This document shows positions 25,347-34,169 of a stretch of 36,771 nt of DNA, one piece after another. Made by a program: the position numbers and the translations under genes. The notes beneath the pieces are model-generated. The model worked only from the letters and a program-made list of their open reading frames with translations, ran no database searches and was not told the DNA's origin. This DNA is from Bradyrhizobium nivariense. Lineage in GTDB: Bacteria; Pseudomonadota; Alphaproteobacteria; Rhizobiales; Xanthobacteraceae. The stretch spans positions 1 through 36,771 of the forward strand of contig NZ_JARVWW010000053.1 in NCBI RefSeq assembly GCF_029846715.1, read 5' to 3'. How positions within the stretch are numbered: position 1 is the stretch's first letter; each line of letters begins with the position of its first letter.

Positions 25347-25954
25347 TCGTCATCATCGACAACTACGACTCTTTCGTCTTCAACATTGCGCGCTATTTTT
25401 GCACGCTTGGGGAAGCTACGGAGATTGTCCGGAACGACAAGGTCAGCGTCAGCGATGTTGTTGGCCTGAATCCACGCGCAGTCGTCATCTCGCCCGGGCC
25501 TTGCACTCCTGTCGAGGCAGGAATATCCAACGCCATCGTACGTCAACTCTCCGGTTTCGTTCCAATCCTCGGCATCTGCCTTGGACATCAGTGCATCGGA
25601 AGCGTTTTCGGCGGACGGGTGGTGCGTGCACGTCGCCCTATGCACGGCCGAACCGCTTACGTAACGCATGATGGCCAAGGGCTGTTCAAGGGACTTCCGC
25701 TGCCACTTTGCGTCGGGCGCTACCATTCTCTCGTCGTCGAACTCAATGAGTTAAGCGCACCACATCTCGTTGTGACGTCGCGTTCAGAGGACGGTGAGAT
25801 CATGGCTCTGTCTCATCGCCGTCAACCAACGTATGGCGTGCAGTTCCATCCAGAGTCGATTCTTACTCAGCAAGGGTGCGTGTTGCTGATGAACTTCTTG
25901 CGACTCGCAGATAAGTCGAACATAAGAATTAGAAATAGGTCGCGCGTCCCGTAG
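25343..25954 (+). CDS. pabA: glutamine amidotransferase PabA (component II)
   Basis: A 203-residue class-I glutaminase that hands ammonia to PabB. It begins at TTG (25343-25345) overlapping the pabB stop (TTGA), so it is translated by coupling. Catalytic Cys79 lies in LGICLGHQ; the His and Glu of the triad are in GVQFHPES. NYDSFVFNIARYF is the standard N-terminus and GRYHSLVVE the partner loop. Trp-type partners (TrpG) look much alike, so PabA is called from its coupling to PabB. The C-terminal tail (ADKSNIRIRNRSRVP) is somewhat long. Confidence 0.88.
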   Translation: MIVIIDNYDSFVFNIARYFCTLGEATEIVRNDKVSVSDVVGLNPRAVVISPGPCTPVEAGISNAIVRQLSGFVPILGICLGHQCIGSVFGGRVVRARRPMHGRTAYVTHDGQGLFKGLPLPLCVGRYHSLVVELNELSAPHLVVTSRSEDGEIMALSHRRQPTYGVQFHPESILTQQGCVLLMNFLRLADKSNIRIRNRSRVP

Positions 25955-26129
25955 ATTAGATGGATGGAGTAATTCGAGCTGCGGCGCGTTCTGTGGCTGA
26001 ATAAGATCAATCCAGTGATTCTGCCTATCCATGGCGAATGCGATCCGACCAAGCGCGCTGCCCAACCGGTCCATGGCCAATAGACAGGGTCTCCCTTCCC
26101 ATCGAGCGGCCGGCCGACGCACGCCGGAC

Positions 26130-26726
26130 CTAATCAATCGACACTGCTATGTCGCTTGGTGTGCAATCGACGCCGTTGACGGGCAGCAAATCCATCGGGC
26201 AGGCTGAGAATACCACGATCGCGGCCATCTCTGCCCGGAGTGTGACGTGATCTCCGGCCTTTGAGGCAGGCGGACGCCAATCGAGCCGGCTACCTTGAAT
26301 AACGGGAATGTTCATAAAGAGGTTCAAGGGACACGGCGTTTCGGGCACGACCATCCCTATCGCCTGCATCGCAGCCGCCAGATTATCGGTGCAGTTGTCA
26401 TGATAGCCGATGTGGCCGAGCAATTCGTAGCGATAACGGTCACAGGCGGCAATCAAGGTGTCATGAATGCCGGGCGATGAATCTGAGAGCAACGTGAGGA
26501 TGGGCCGCCGTTTGTTGGTGACAAGGGATTCGCCGCAGCAGGGCGTAAGCTTCTTCAGAGACGCTCGGGTGTGCTCCATCGACATGAACTCGGACGTCTC
26601 GCTTGCATTAAATGCCCAGGTATCGACGACCTGACTGCCACGGATATTGGTGATGCGGACGGTCTGGGCTTTGTCGAGCTGAACGGCTATGCCCCGCTTG
26701 GCGGGTAACACGAATTCGCTCGACAC
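26130..26726 (-). CDS. DUF1989 (urea-carboxylase-associated family) protein
   Basis: 198 residues from a GTG at 26726 preceded by AGGAGA at seven bases. The family pattern is clear: RGIAVQLDKAQTVRITNIRGSQVVDTWAF, MSMEHTRASLKKLTPCCGESLVTNKRRPILTLLSD, GIHDTLIAACDRYRYELLGH, DNCTDNLAAAM and PCPLNLFMNIPV. Cys and His residues (CCGE, HDTLIAACD, YHDNCTDN) could bind a metal. In other bacteria such proteins sit beside urea/guanidine carboxylase or methylamine-type catabolism, but no carboxylase is present here. It is the last gene of the Rieske-reductase cluster, 36 bases downstream of the reductase, so it likely acts on a product or substrate of that oxygenase. Reaction unknown. Confidence 0.85.
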   Translation of the reverse strand: MSSEFVLPAKRGIAVQLDKAQTVRITNIRGSQVVDTWAFNASETSEFMSMEHTRASLKKLTPCCGESLVTNKRRPILTLLSDSSPGIHDTLIAACDRYRYELLGHIGYHDNCTDNLAAAMQAIGMVVPETPCPLNLFMNIPVIQGSRLDWRPPASKAGDHVTLRAEMAAIVVFSACPMDLLPVNGVDCTPSDIAVSID

Positions 26727-26762
26727 ATTGATTCTCCTGCACCACGCGAGGGGCCGCATCCG

Positions 26763-27833
26763 TTAACGATGAAGATCGGCCGCCGTTAGAAATGGATCGC
26801 AATGGCGGCGGCTTGATGGGACACCCATGGCAGCAAGCGTTGTGTTGATCGCGTTTACCATTGCAGGAGAGCCTGCGACGTAGGCGCGCCAGCCAGTTAT
26901 GGCCATTGAGGCCAGGTCCGTTTTCACCGCGGCATCCAAGCAGCCCCGCCGCCAGCGCGCCGATGGGGCGCCGGGCGACGATAGGACCACGTTAAGTGAC
27001 AAATTCTTGTGTGCGCTCGCCAGACTTTCCAACTGTTCCATTGAGAACAGATCGGCTTCGTTGCGGACTCCAAAATAAAGACGGATGTCCTGGCTTATCC
27101 CCTTGCCAAGACCGCTCGAGAGCATCGACAGGATCGGAGCGATGCCAGTGCCTCCACCCACCGCAACGATCGGACTTGTATCGTCGGTACGCAGGAACGC
27201 GGTGCCAAACGGACCACTCACCGTGACGCGGTCGCCTACTTTCGCGCGTGCTAGTCCTTGGTCGGTGACGGCGCCACCGCGCACGCTCTTGATGTAGAAG
27301 TCGATCACTGCGTTCCCGGGTTCGCTCGCCATTGAGAATTCGCGGGCCGGTAGCCCATCGAAGGTAAGGGATGCGTATTGGCCGGGGAGAAATTCGAACG
27401 GCTGTTGGGAACGCAATTGCAGGAGCCGGACTTCTGGGCTCACCCGCTCGATCTTCACGATCTCTGTGTCGAATGACACCACCGGAGGCAATGGCACATC
27501 GCTGACGGCGGGCTCGATAACACAGTCCGAGCCGGGTATGGCGCAGCAGGGCAGGATCAGTCCAACACGCCTCTCCTCTTCTGATAGAGCCGAGTCCATA
27601 AAATCGAGGTGCTCAACTCGACCAGAAAGGAGATGGGATTTGCAGAGCCCGCAAAACCCGGTGGTGCAGCCATGGGGATATTCAACTCCTTGCTCCAAGA
27701 GGGTCTCAAGGATGGTGGCACCGGGTCGCGCGACCGCATTGAGCTCTGATCCGTAGACACTCAGACGATGCTCACTATCCTGGACGGGGATTCTCAATGG
27801 TTCTGTCGCTCTAGCTGAGATACCAACAGACAA
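26763..27833 (-). CDS. ferredoxin-type oxygenase reductase (2Fe-2S, FAD, NAD domains)
   Basis: 356 residues arranged as in BenC-type reductases. An N-terminal plant-type 2Fe-2S domain (C56, C61, C64 in HGCTTGFCGLCKS and C96/97 in LPCCAIP) is followed by an FAD domain (AREFSMAS, about residue 160; GGAVTDQGLA) and an NAD domain (VGGGTGIAPILSML, LYFGVRNEADLF, YVAGSPAMVNA). It passes electrons from NADH to an oxygenase, very likely the Rieske protein encoded 66 bases upstream on the same strand. A TTG at 27833 is the only start I see, with a weak ribosome site, so the N-terminus is uncertain. Intact. Confidence 0.92.
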   Translation of the reverse strand: MSVGISARATEPLRIPVQDSEHRLSVYGSELNAVARPGATILETLLEQGVEYPHGCTTGFCGLCKSHLLSGRVEHLDFMDSALSEEERRVGLILPCCAIPGSDCVIEPAVSDVPLPPVVSFDTEIVKIERVSPEVRLLQLRSQQPFEFLPGQYASLTFDGLPAREFSMASEPGNAVIDFYIKSVRGGAVTDQGLARAKVGDRVTVSGPFGTAFLRTDDTSPIVAVGGGTGIAPILSMLSSGLGKGISQDIRLYFGVRNEADLFSMEQLESLASAHKNLSLNVVLSSPGAPSARWRRGCLDAAVKTDLASMAITGWRAYVAGSPAMVNAINTTLAAMGVPSSRRHCDPFLTAADLHR

Positions 27834-27899
27834 GGAATAGCACCAACGAAACTGCGTGACGGCCAGCCATTGTCTTCCGCTCTTTCTGAATTCGTTGAA

Positions 27900-29297
27900 T
27901 TACGCCGCGGCGATTTTTTCGCCATTGAAGACTTTCACCGCTTGCTCACGGATTTCCTCGAGCCGCTTGGGCGACGGTTGCGGCGCGTTTTCAAATCTGT
28001 GCTCCCGGAGGGCATCGGCGTACCAGCGGCCAACCCGGCCGCACGCCTCCTTATCTTCTTTCTCGGTCGGTGCCTTCGGAATACGCAACACCGTGTTTCG
28101 GGCGTGCGTGCGGATGATCGACTTGGCTTGGTCGGCGCGCGCGACGCCAAGCGGGTCTGTTCCGGCCTGCACCGCTTCCATGCCAGCCTTCAACATTTTC
28201 CGAAACGTCATGACGCCACGATCGCTGGCCACGAGATGTTCGCGACCGTGGATCGTCATCGGACCTTGAGACACAAACGCATCCCAGTCCCCCGGCGCTC
28301 GTTGCCGCTCTTCGTAACTGCGGTTGCCGGTCTGGGTGTCAATGTTGCCGGCCGTCGAAAGCGCTTCGGCGCCGCCCTTTCGCTGACGATCAAGATATGC
28401 CGCGACGCCCGCAATATCAACCTGCGGTTCGATATCGCGCCAGCCGATAGTCATGCTATTGTAATCGTCGATAGGAACGACCCAGTTTGTCGACCCGCCG
28501 CGGATATCGTTAAACACCTCCCCTTCGGCATCCTCGATGCCTGCCACGCGCGTTAGATTGGGCATGATTAAGTCATTTGTGCGCAAATACACCTTATCTT
28601 TCCAGCGGAAGGTGCCTGCGTACAACACACCGATCGATGTTTCGAACCACTGCAGGCCGACCGGGATCTGGCTGAACACTTCAGTGAATTGGATGCCGAA
28701 CAGACCGCAATGCAATTGCGAGATATGCATCGGGTCCGTTTCGTTTTCGCGGATTTGTAGCCAGTTGCAAGGCGCCACGTCCTTGCGTCGGAATTGCGTG
28801 CCGGGCTCGCGCTCAAGCACGTCGTAGAGCGGAAACGCCGGTTTTTTATCCGGCGGGCCCATATAGGCGAAGAGCAAACCCTTGTATTCGTGCACGGGGT
28901 AAGCGCCCTGGCAGAGACGATTCTTCAACCCCGACGAGTCGCCTGGGATATCAAGAATCCGGCCGTCAACGTCGAAGTGCCAGCCGTGATAGCAGCATCG
29001 CATTCCTTTTTCTTGGACCTTTCCGAATTCGAGCGAGGCACCGCGGTGACTGCAGCGCCGCTCGAGAAGACCGTAGTTGCCCTGTCCGTCCTTGAAGGCA
29101 ACGAGATCCTCGCCCAAAATTCGAACGACCATAGGAACGTCGGTAAATTCCGAGGTGAAAGCGAAGGGCTGCCAGAAGCGGCGTAGATATTCGCCTCCCG
29201 GCGTGCCTTTGCCGACCTTCAGAAACTCGGCATCCGGGCCTATTTCTTTACGATCGTACGCCGAATACGGCCGTTGCAATAGGTTGGTCCGTTCCAT
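27900..29297 (-). CDS. Rieske non-heme iron oxygenase, alpha subunit
   Basis: 465 residues. The N-terminal Rieske 2Fe-2S ligands are C82 and H84 in RCSHRGASLE and C101 and H104 in CCYHGWHFD. The catalytic iron site is D188, H191 and H196 in ENETDPMHISQLHC, the D-x2-H-x4-H pattern with a carboxylate partner near the C-terminus. No beta subunit gene is present, so it is probably an alpha-only enzyme. It has a perfect GGAGG ribosome site. Such enzymes O- or N-demethylate, hydroxylate or cleave aromatic acids and betaines; the phenoxybenzoate/toluenesulfonate/stachydrine type is nearest in form, but the substrate is unknown. Partner: the reductase just downstream. IclR regulator upstream. Confidence 0.92.
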   Translation of the reverse strand: MERTNLLQRPYSAYDRKEIGPDAEFLKVGKGTPGGEYLRRFWQPFAFTSEFTDVPMVVRILGEDLVAFKDGQGNYGLLERRCSHRGASLEFGKVQEKGMRCCYHGWHFDVDGRILDIPGDSSGLKNRLCQGAYPVHEYKGLLFAYMGPPDKKPAFPLYDVLEREPGTQFRRKDVAPCNWLQIRENETDPMHISQLHCGLFGIQFTEVFSQIPVGLQWFETSIGVLYAGTFRWKDKVYLRTNDLIMPNLTRVAGIEDAEGEVFNDIRGGSTNWVVPIDDYNSMTIGWRDIEPQVDIAGVAAYLDRQRKGGAEALSTAGNIDTQTGNRSYEERQRAPGDWDAFVSQGPMTIHGREHLVASDRGVMTFRKMLKAGMEAVQAGTDPLGVARADQAKSIIRTHARNTVLRIPKAPTEKEDKEACGRVGRWYADALREHRFENAPQPSPKRLEEIREQAVKVFNGEKIAAA

Positions 29298-29426
29298 TTT
29301 GTAACTCCTCCATCATCGTTGCGGGCGACCCGCATTTCTCTCGCATCGGTTTCAAGGTGACGCCAAGCTCAATCGAGGGAGGCGGTGAGATCGCCCACAC
29401 GTTCGATACTGAACTTACGCATCGGT

Positions 29427-30239
29427 TCACTCATCGCCTCGCATAGCAACTTCGCGCATCGCCTGGAGGTAAAGCTTCAGCCTTTCTTCCACGCGGTGTG
29501 ACGGCGCCGACAGCGCGATCGCAAAACCTGAGTCGGCATCTCCGACCGGCACGGCGATGCAGCTGAGGCCCGGGACGAACTCCTCCTTTTCGAGGGCGTA
29601 GCCCTGCTTGCGGATTTGCGCGAAGTGCTTTTCCAAGACCGCAAGATCCGTGATGGTCCGGGGTGTAAGCGCCTTCAGCTTGCGTGTTTCGAAGTAACCC
29701 TTTCGAGTATCGGGTCTCGAAAGCGCAAGAAGAAGCTTTCCGGAAGCTCGCGCATGCGCGTTGCCGAAGTAGCCAGGCGGTACGTCGATGGCGGTCACCG
29801 TCGCGCTGCCGCGCATCGCGGAGATGACTACGATCTCGCCCTCCGCCCACCCGACGGCATAGGCGGTCTCACCCGTGCGATTTGCGATCTCCCGAACGAG
29901 AGGCGCAAGACGCTCTGGCGGCGCAAGGTGACGCTTGAATGCTTCGATTAAGCCCGCGACTTTCAGTCCCAGGACATACCGTTGGGAATTATGGTTCTTT
30001 ACGAGGACGCCTACGGCACCGAGTGACTGAAGAATGTGGTAGACGGTCTGCCGATTAAGCTTTGTTTCCTTGATGATTTCCGACGCCATCAAGCCATTTT
30101 CGCTTTTGGCAATGAGAAAGAGGACCGAGAACCCTCGCCCGAGCGACTGAATTCGCGGCGCCGGCGCTTTAAGCGCCTCCTCTTTCGCCTTGCGCTTTCT
30201 GCCGGTGCTGCGTCCGGTTTCGGTTTGTATGGCCATCAT
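29427..30239 (-). CDS. IclR-family transcriptional regulator
   Basis: 270 residues: a basic N-terminus (TGRSTGRKRKAKEE), a winged helix GFSVLFLIAKSENGLMASEIIKETKLNRQTVYHILQSLGAVGVL at about 33-77, then an effector-binding GAF-like half (GWAEGEIVVISAMRG, YFGNAHARASGKLLLAL, GYALEKEEFVPGLSCIAVPV) with the family's FVPGLxCIAxP-type signature. It lies between the E1 gene (30 bases upstream) and the Rieske gene (129 bases downstream), all on the minus strand, so it is the likely local regulator. IclR proteins usually sense aromatic or short-chain acid effectors. Confidence 0.92.
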   Translation of the reverse strand: MMAIQTETGRSTGRKRKAKEEALKAPAPRIQSLGRGFSVLFLIAKSENGLMASEIIKETKLNRQTVYHILQSLGAVGVLVKNHNSQRYVLGLKVAGLIEAFKRHLAPPERLAPLVREIANRTGETAYAVGWAEGEIVVISAMRGSATVTAIDVPPGYFGNAHARASGKLLLALSRPDTRKGYFETRKLKALTPRTITDLAVLEKHFAQIRKQGYALEKEEFVPGLSCIAVPVGDADSGFAIALSAPSHRVEERLKLYLQAMREVAMRGDE

Positions 30240-30269
30240 TCTCTCGCGCTTTTCGAACTCGAATGGTAA

Positions 30270-32291
30270 CTAGGACGCATGAATCCGCCGCGACGCGCGC
30301 GACATCACGCGATCCGCAGCCGCCACGATCGCGTCGACGGAAGGAAGAAGAGCCGCTTGCAGCACAGGCGATGCGGGGATGCGGGTATTGGGAGCGCCGA
30401 GACGCTGGAAATTTGGGAAGCCGCGCTCTGTAAGCCGCGCGGCAATTTCAGCACCGAAGCCACCAGTGAGGTTCGCTTCATGTAGGATGACAGTCCGGCC
30501 GCCACACCGTTCGACGACAGACACAAGCTGATCTTCATCTAACGGCGCAATCCAACGAAGATCCAAAACGGCTGCATGCACGCCCTTGGTAGAAAGGACC
30601 TCCGCGGCCTGCTCGGCACGACTGGCGATCGCGCCCCAACATATGATCGCAACGTCTGAGCCTTCTTTGCGAAGCTTTGCCGATCCGAGCTTGGAAATGG
30701 CCTTGGTAACCTGGCCCGTTGTTTGATAGAGCGCGCGGGATTCGATAATGACGCAAGGATCGTTATCCGCGACAGCCGCACGAAGCATATCGTAGGCATC
30801 TTGTGGCGTGCTCGGCATCCCGACCTTTAGGCCAGGCACATGCGCAAGAAATGCTTCGAGACACTGCGAGTGCTGCGCGCACGAGCCGGGCGTCGCACCT
30901 TGCTGGAGGCGCACAACCATCGGAGCACTGCTTTTGCCTTGTGTGACATAGCGCACATTTGCCGCTTGATTGACCAACTGATCGAGCGCGACGAGAAGGA
31001 AGTCCATCCACATGATCTCGGCGACCGGCCGGAGACCGCACATGGAGGCACCGACCGCCGCTCCCAGGATCGATGCCTCCGCGATAGGCGTGTCGAAAAC
31101 GCGCCGTTCGCCGAACTCGCGCTGAAGATTTCGGGTGCAACCAAAAATACCGCCGGCAAACCCGACATCCTCGCCGAAAACGACAACCTCGGGCCGCTCC
31201 TTCAGCTCGTCCCGGAGGGCCTCGTTCACGGCCTGCTGGTAAGTGAGCTCCGTCGCAACAGCCGGCACCCCGGAATGCGGGGCGACGTATTCCTCAGCCA
31301 CCACGTGAAGGCGCGCCGTCGCCGCATCCGGCTTCGATGCCGCCGCAACGCGCTCAACAAGCGCCTCGATTTGCGTCTTTACCGCCGCGACATCCGCGTC
31401 CAGCTCGTCTTCGGAAAACAGCCCATTTTCGTGAAGACGCCTACGCAGGCGCACGATCGGATCAGCGTCCGCGGCCTTGAGGCGATCGGCTTTCGGTCGA
31501 TAGTGCTCAATGTCGCGATTGTAGTGGCCCCACAAGCGAATGGTCTTGCACTCGATCAGGGACGGGCCCTCGCCCCCCCGTGCACGATCAATCGCAAGAG
31601 CAATCGTATCGCGAACCGCGACAGGATCGCATCCATCGATAGTCGCCCCGGGGATACCGTACCCACTCGCGCGCCGCGACAGCCGCTCGAACGGGACAAT
31701 GCGATCGATCGGCGTCATCTCTGACCACCCGTTGTTTTCGCACACGAAGATGACGGGCAGCTTTTTATAGGTGGCGAAAACGATGGCCTCATGCAAGGCA
31801 CCTTGGTTCATCGCACCATCACCGATCGAGACGAGAACGACGCCCTTCGTCTTGTCCATCGCCATAGCGACACCATTTGCGATTGCTGCGCCAGCGCCAA
31901 CAATCGAGTTTTCTCCCACAAATTTGGTGCCAGGTCCCATGAAATAAGCAGAACCGCCTCGTCCTCCGTTGATGCCAGTTTCGCGATGGCAAATCTCCGA
32001 GAGGATTTCGAACGGATCGAGCCCCGCCTCAATCGCCCACCCGTGACCGCGGTAGGTGGCGAGAATGCGGTCCTCATCGTTAGTCGCAGCGCAAGCGCCA
32101 ACCGCAATGGCTTCCTGCCCCGCGCAGAGGTGGATTGATCCAGCGACCAGCGCTTCAGCGCCAGCGCTCAAGCTGAGGCAGGCCTCCTCGAAGCTGCGAA
32201 TGAACGCCATGCGCCGAAGCGCATGACGCGCAAAGTCTGGATTAATCGAGGCGGCGGCCCGTTCAGCGGGCGCGTGCGGACGCTCATTCAT
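30270..32291 (-). CDS. fused E1 alpha/beta subunit, thiamine-diphosphate 2-oxoacid dehydrogenase
   Basis: 673 residues combining an alpha-type half (about 1-345) and a beta-type half (about 347-673), the two subunits of pyruvate, branched-chain or acetoin dehydrogenase E1. The thiamine diphosphate site is GDGAMNQGALHEA, closed by ENNGWS. Substrate-loop residues GHYNRDIEHYRPK and the beta-type EDVGFAGGIFGCT and HEANLTGGFGAEIAARL are visible. The start is taken as ATG 32291; a TTG at 32339 would add 16 residues. No E2 or E3 gene is adjacent, so it must use a lipoyl partner from elsewhere or act alone, for example as a decarboxylase. It is first in the minus-strand set with the IclR regulator and Rieske genes. 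Substrate unknown; a C4-C6 2-oxoacid is guesswork. Confidence 0.9.
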   Translation of the reverse strand: MNERPHAPAERAAASINPDFARHALRRMAFIRSFEEACLSLSAGAEALVAGSIHLCAGQEAIAVGACAATNDEDRILATYRGHGWAIEAGLDPFEILSEICHRETGINGGRGGSAYFMGPGTKFVGENSIVGAGAAIANGVAMAMDKTKGVVLVSIGDGAMNQGALHEAIVFATYKKLPVIFVCENNGWSEMTPIDRIVPFERLSRRASGYGIPGATIDGCDPVAVRDTIALAIDRARGGEGPSLIECKTIRLWGHYNRDIEHYRPKADRLKAADADPIVRLRRRLHENGLFSEDELDADVAAVKTQIEALVERVAAASKPDAATARLHVVAEEYVAPHSGVPAVATELTYQQAVNEALRDELKERPEVVVFGEDVGFAGGIFGCTRNLQREFGERRVFDTPIAEASILGAAVGASMCGLRPVAEIMWMDFLLVALDQLVNQAANVRYVTQGKSSAPMVVRLQQGATPGSCAQHSQCLEAFLAHVPGLKVGMPSTPQDAYDMLRAAVADNDPCVIIESRALYQTTGQVTKAISKLGSAKLRKEGSDVAIICWGAIASRAEQAAEVLSTKGVHAAVLDLRWIAPLDEDQLVSVVERCGGRTVILHEANLTGGFGAEIAARLTERGFPNFQRLGAPNTRIPASPVLQAALLPSVDAIVAAADRVMSRASRRIHAS

Positions 32292-32668
32292 GGAAGCTTG
32301 CCACTTTGCGTTTTCTAGATCTGACAAATGTGTCGCCAATTCACACGTGTGTCAAGTTATTATGATTGTATCATCATTTGATTACTCGATTGCACCGAGA
32401 CCCACCACGCGACAAAAAAAGATCAGGCGCTGCGGCGTCTGTTCATAGAGCTCTGTTCTTTTGATCCCATCGACAGCTTCGGGCTCTGGCGACGATCTAA
32501 ACGCTGGTGCACATTTCAGCCGCTGACCGACGATCGAGCGATTTGCCGCCGTCTCGGAGAGCATGTCATCTTGCATTTCCGGCCGCCGGTCAGCGAGGCC
32601 GGCTAAGAATTGCGACGGTCGCAGTACTCAACAATTCCTAGCCTAAGGAAGGCAATCATCAGCATCAA
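32292..32668. promoter_or_regulatory. upstream region of the E1 gene with palindromes
   Basis: An AT-rich patch (32350-32395) lies in otherwise GC-rich DNA. It contains ATGAT-TGT-ATCAT (32362-32374), a perfect 5-bp inverted repeat, and upstream the palindrome ACACGTGT (32343-32350). Both are good candidates for an IclR or Lrp operator and promoter. A 64-codon frame (minus 32382-32576) looks incidental. Evidence is pattern only. Confidence 0.4.
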
Positions 32669-33250
32669 TCAGGCGCCGCGCAAGGAGTAGGCGACGCTTG
32701 CGACAGAAGCGATGGGCACTGTGAAGCCCGCTTTCACCCGATCCAAAATGATCATGGTTTCGAGGCGCTTTATGTTGGGATGCTCTCCCACAAGACGCCG
32801 GGTGAAGTCCTCGTAGCTCTCGATGTCATTTGCCGTAACGAGGAGCACGAAGTCGGCTTGGCCGGCAACGCAGAATGCGCTCATCACGTCCGTCACCTTG
32901 CGCATTGCCTGCTTGAAGCCATCAATGATGTCGGCGCGGCCACGCTCGAACGTAATGAGAACCAATGCCGTTACGTTTCGGCCGACCGCTTTTGGACGAA
33001 TGATCGACACGTCTGCTTCTATTACGCCTTCTGATCGCAGGCGCTTCAGCCGGCGCTGAACTCCGGACGCAGACAAGCCGACCTTGGCGCCGAGCTGCTC
33101 ACTGCCAAGACGGTTGTTGCGTTGCACGAGATCAAGAAGATGAGCATCGATTCTATCGAGCTCCAGCCCTGGGCCACGCTCAATGGACTGCGATTGCCTG
33201 GTCGAGGCGTACAGCTTGTTTCCGTCACTGCGCAGCAATGCATTTGCCAT
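32669..33250 (-). CDS. Lrp/AsnC-family transcriptional regulator
   Basis: 193 residues from ATG 33250. The winged helix is LDRIDAHLLDLVQRNNRLGSEQLGAKVGLSASGVQRRLKRLRSEGVI (about 31-77), then the Lrp_AsnC (RAM) domain with IIRPKAVGRNVTALVLI, the core FCVAGQADFVLLVTANDIESYEDF and IKRLETMIIL. The RAM domain binds amino acids in octameric rings. The N-terminal 30 residues (ALLRSDGNKLYASTRQSQSIERGPG) are longer than usual. It is encoded just upstream of the E1 gene on the same strand, with a 377-base gap. It may regulate the E1/Rieske cluster or a nearby amino-acid gene; unproven. Confidence 0.9.
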   Translation of the reverse strand: MANALLRSDGNKLYASTRQSQSIERGPGLELDRIDAHLLDLVQRNNRLGSEQLGAKVGLSASGVQRRLKRLRSEGVIEADVSIIRPKAVGRNVTALVLITFERGRADIIDGFKQAMRKVTDVMSAFCVAGQADFVLLVTANDIESYEDFTRRLVGEHPNIKRLETMIILDRVKAGFTVPIASVASVAYSLRGA

Positions 33251-34169
33251 TGATAAACTCGATTGTCCCGAACAACGGCATCGTAAGTGGGAGGTGGAAA
33301 GTGTGTCAAGATTAAAACTCTGTCTCACTATTTGATGACATCGGCCAATCCAAATTATGGCTTCGCGCCGGTGGAACGCGGCTGTCACTCCCAGGAGAGC
33401 TGGCAATTATTGATGCCCGACGCACTCGCGGTATCCCAGATTCTCTTTATCTACTGGGCGCACGTTTGGGTGGGCGCGTTCGAAGTCAGATCTAATCTGG
33501 CTGCTGTTCGCGCTTTGTGAAAATGGTTTTAGATGGCTTTTCATCTCTCCGATTGTTCTGCATCGCACGGCTCTGAACTGTGCCAGACCCACTTTTCGTC
33601 ATACTCCGTATGTGCCGGCGTTCAGCGCCTGACAGCTTGACCTGCTTTCGGCACATGCCCGAGGCTAGACTAAATCCTCGAGCCGCGTCGCCCAAGAGAT
33701 CGGCTTTTCATCAGGTCGCACGCATCTTGCACGAAAACTTCGAAATTCCGGAGCTAGGCACCAAAATTCGGCATACCGGCGCTCGGAAATGAGGAAATTC
33801 ACCGCTCAAGCGCCACCATAATCGATCGACCTTCCTATCTCTCGGAGCCCCGAATGGCGTTGCAGAGCACCAGTCATGCTGGAATCATGCCCGGCGCACC
33901 CCCGCCGCATCTAGTTCAGCTAGCCTCGCCTTACCTGCTGTCGCGAGAGCCCACACGAATGTCGTCAGGCGTGGCGAGCCAGGGCTCGAGTGATCTAGTT
34001 CAGCTCGCCGCCAACCCGCCAAGAGAGGCGCCGTCGCAAGCAGCTCGAACTGCGGCTTCTCTATTCGGCAGCAGGCGGCGGCGGTCGCGTTAATGAACTT
34101 CGCAGCGATTTTGCCCCGCCCAGAACATTCGACTGTGAACCACTGAGTGATGCCCGTCGGGAAAATGTC
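33251..34169. other. region without confident genes; repeated motif
   Basis: A 79-codon plus frame (33854-34093) holds two copies of ATCTAGTTCAGCT (33909-33921 and 33993-34005), 84 bases apart and in the same frame, giving HLVQLASP and DLVQLAAN. The frame is Ser/Pro/Ala-rich and could be a fragment of a longer repetitive protein, but no family is recognised. Otherwise nothing is seen. Confidence 0.3.

Noticed and set aside
33600..33690. Possible TtsI (tts) box around GACAGCTTGACC
   Set aside because: Only the first half resembles the consensus and no type III secretion gene follows.
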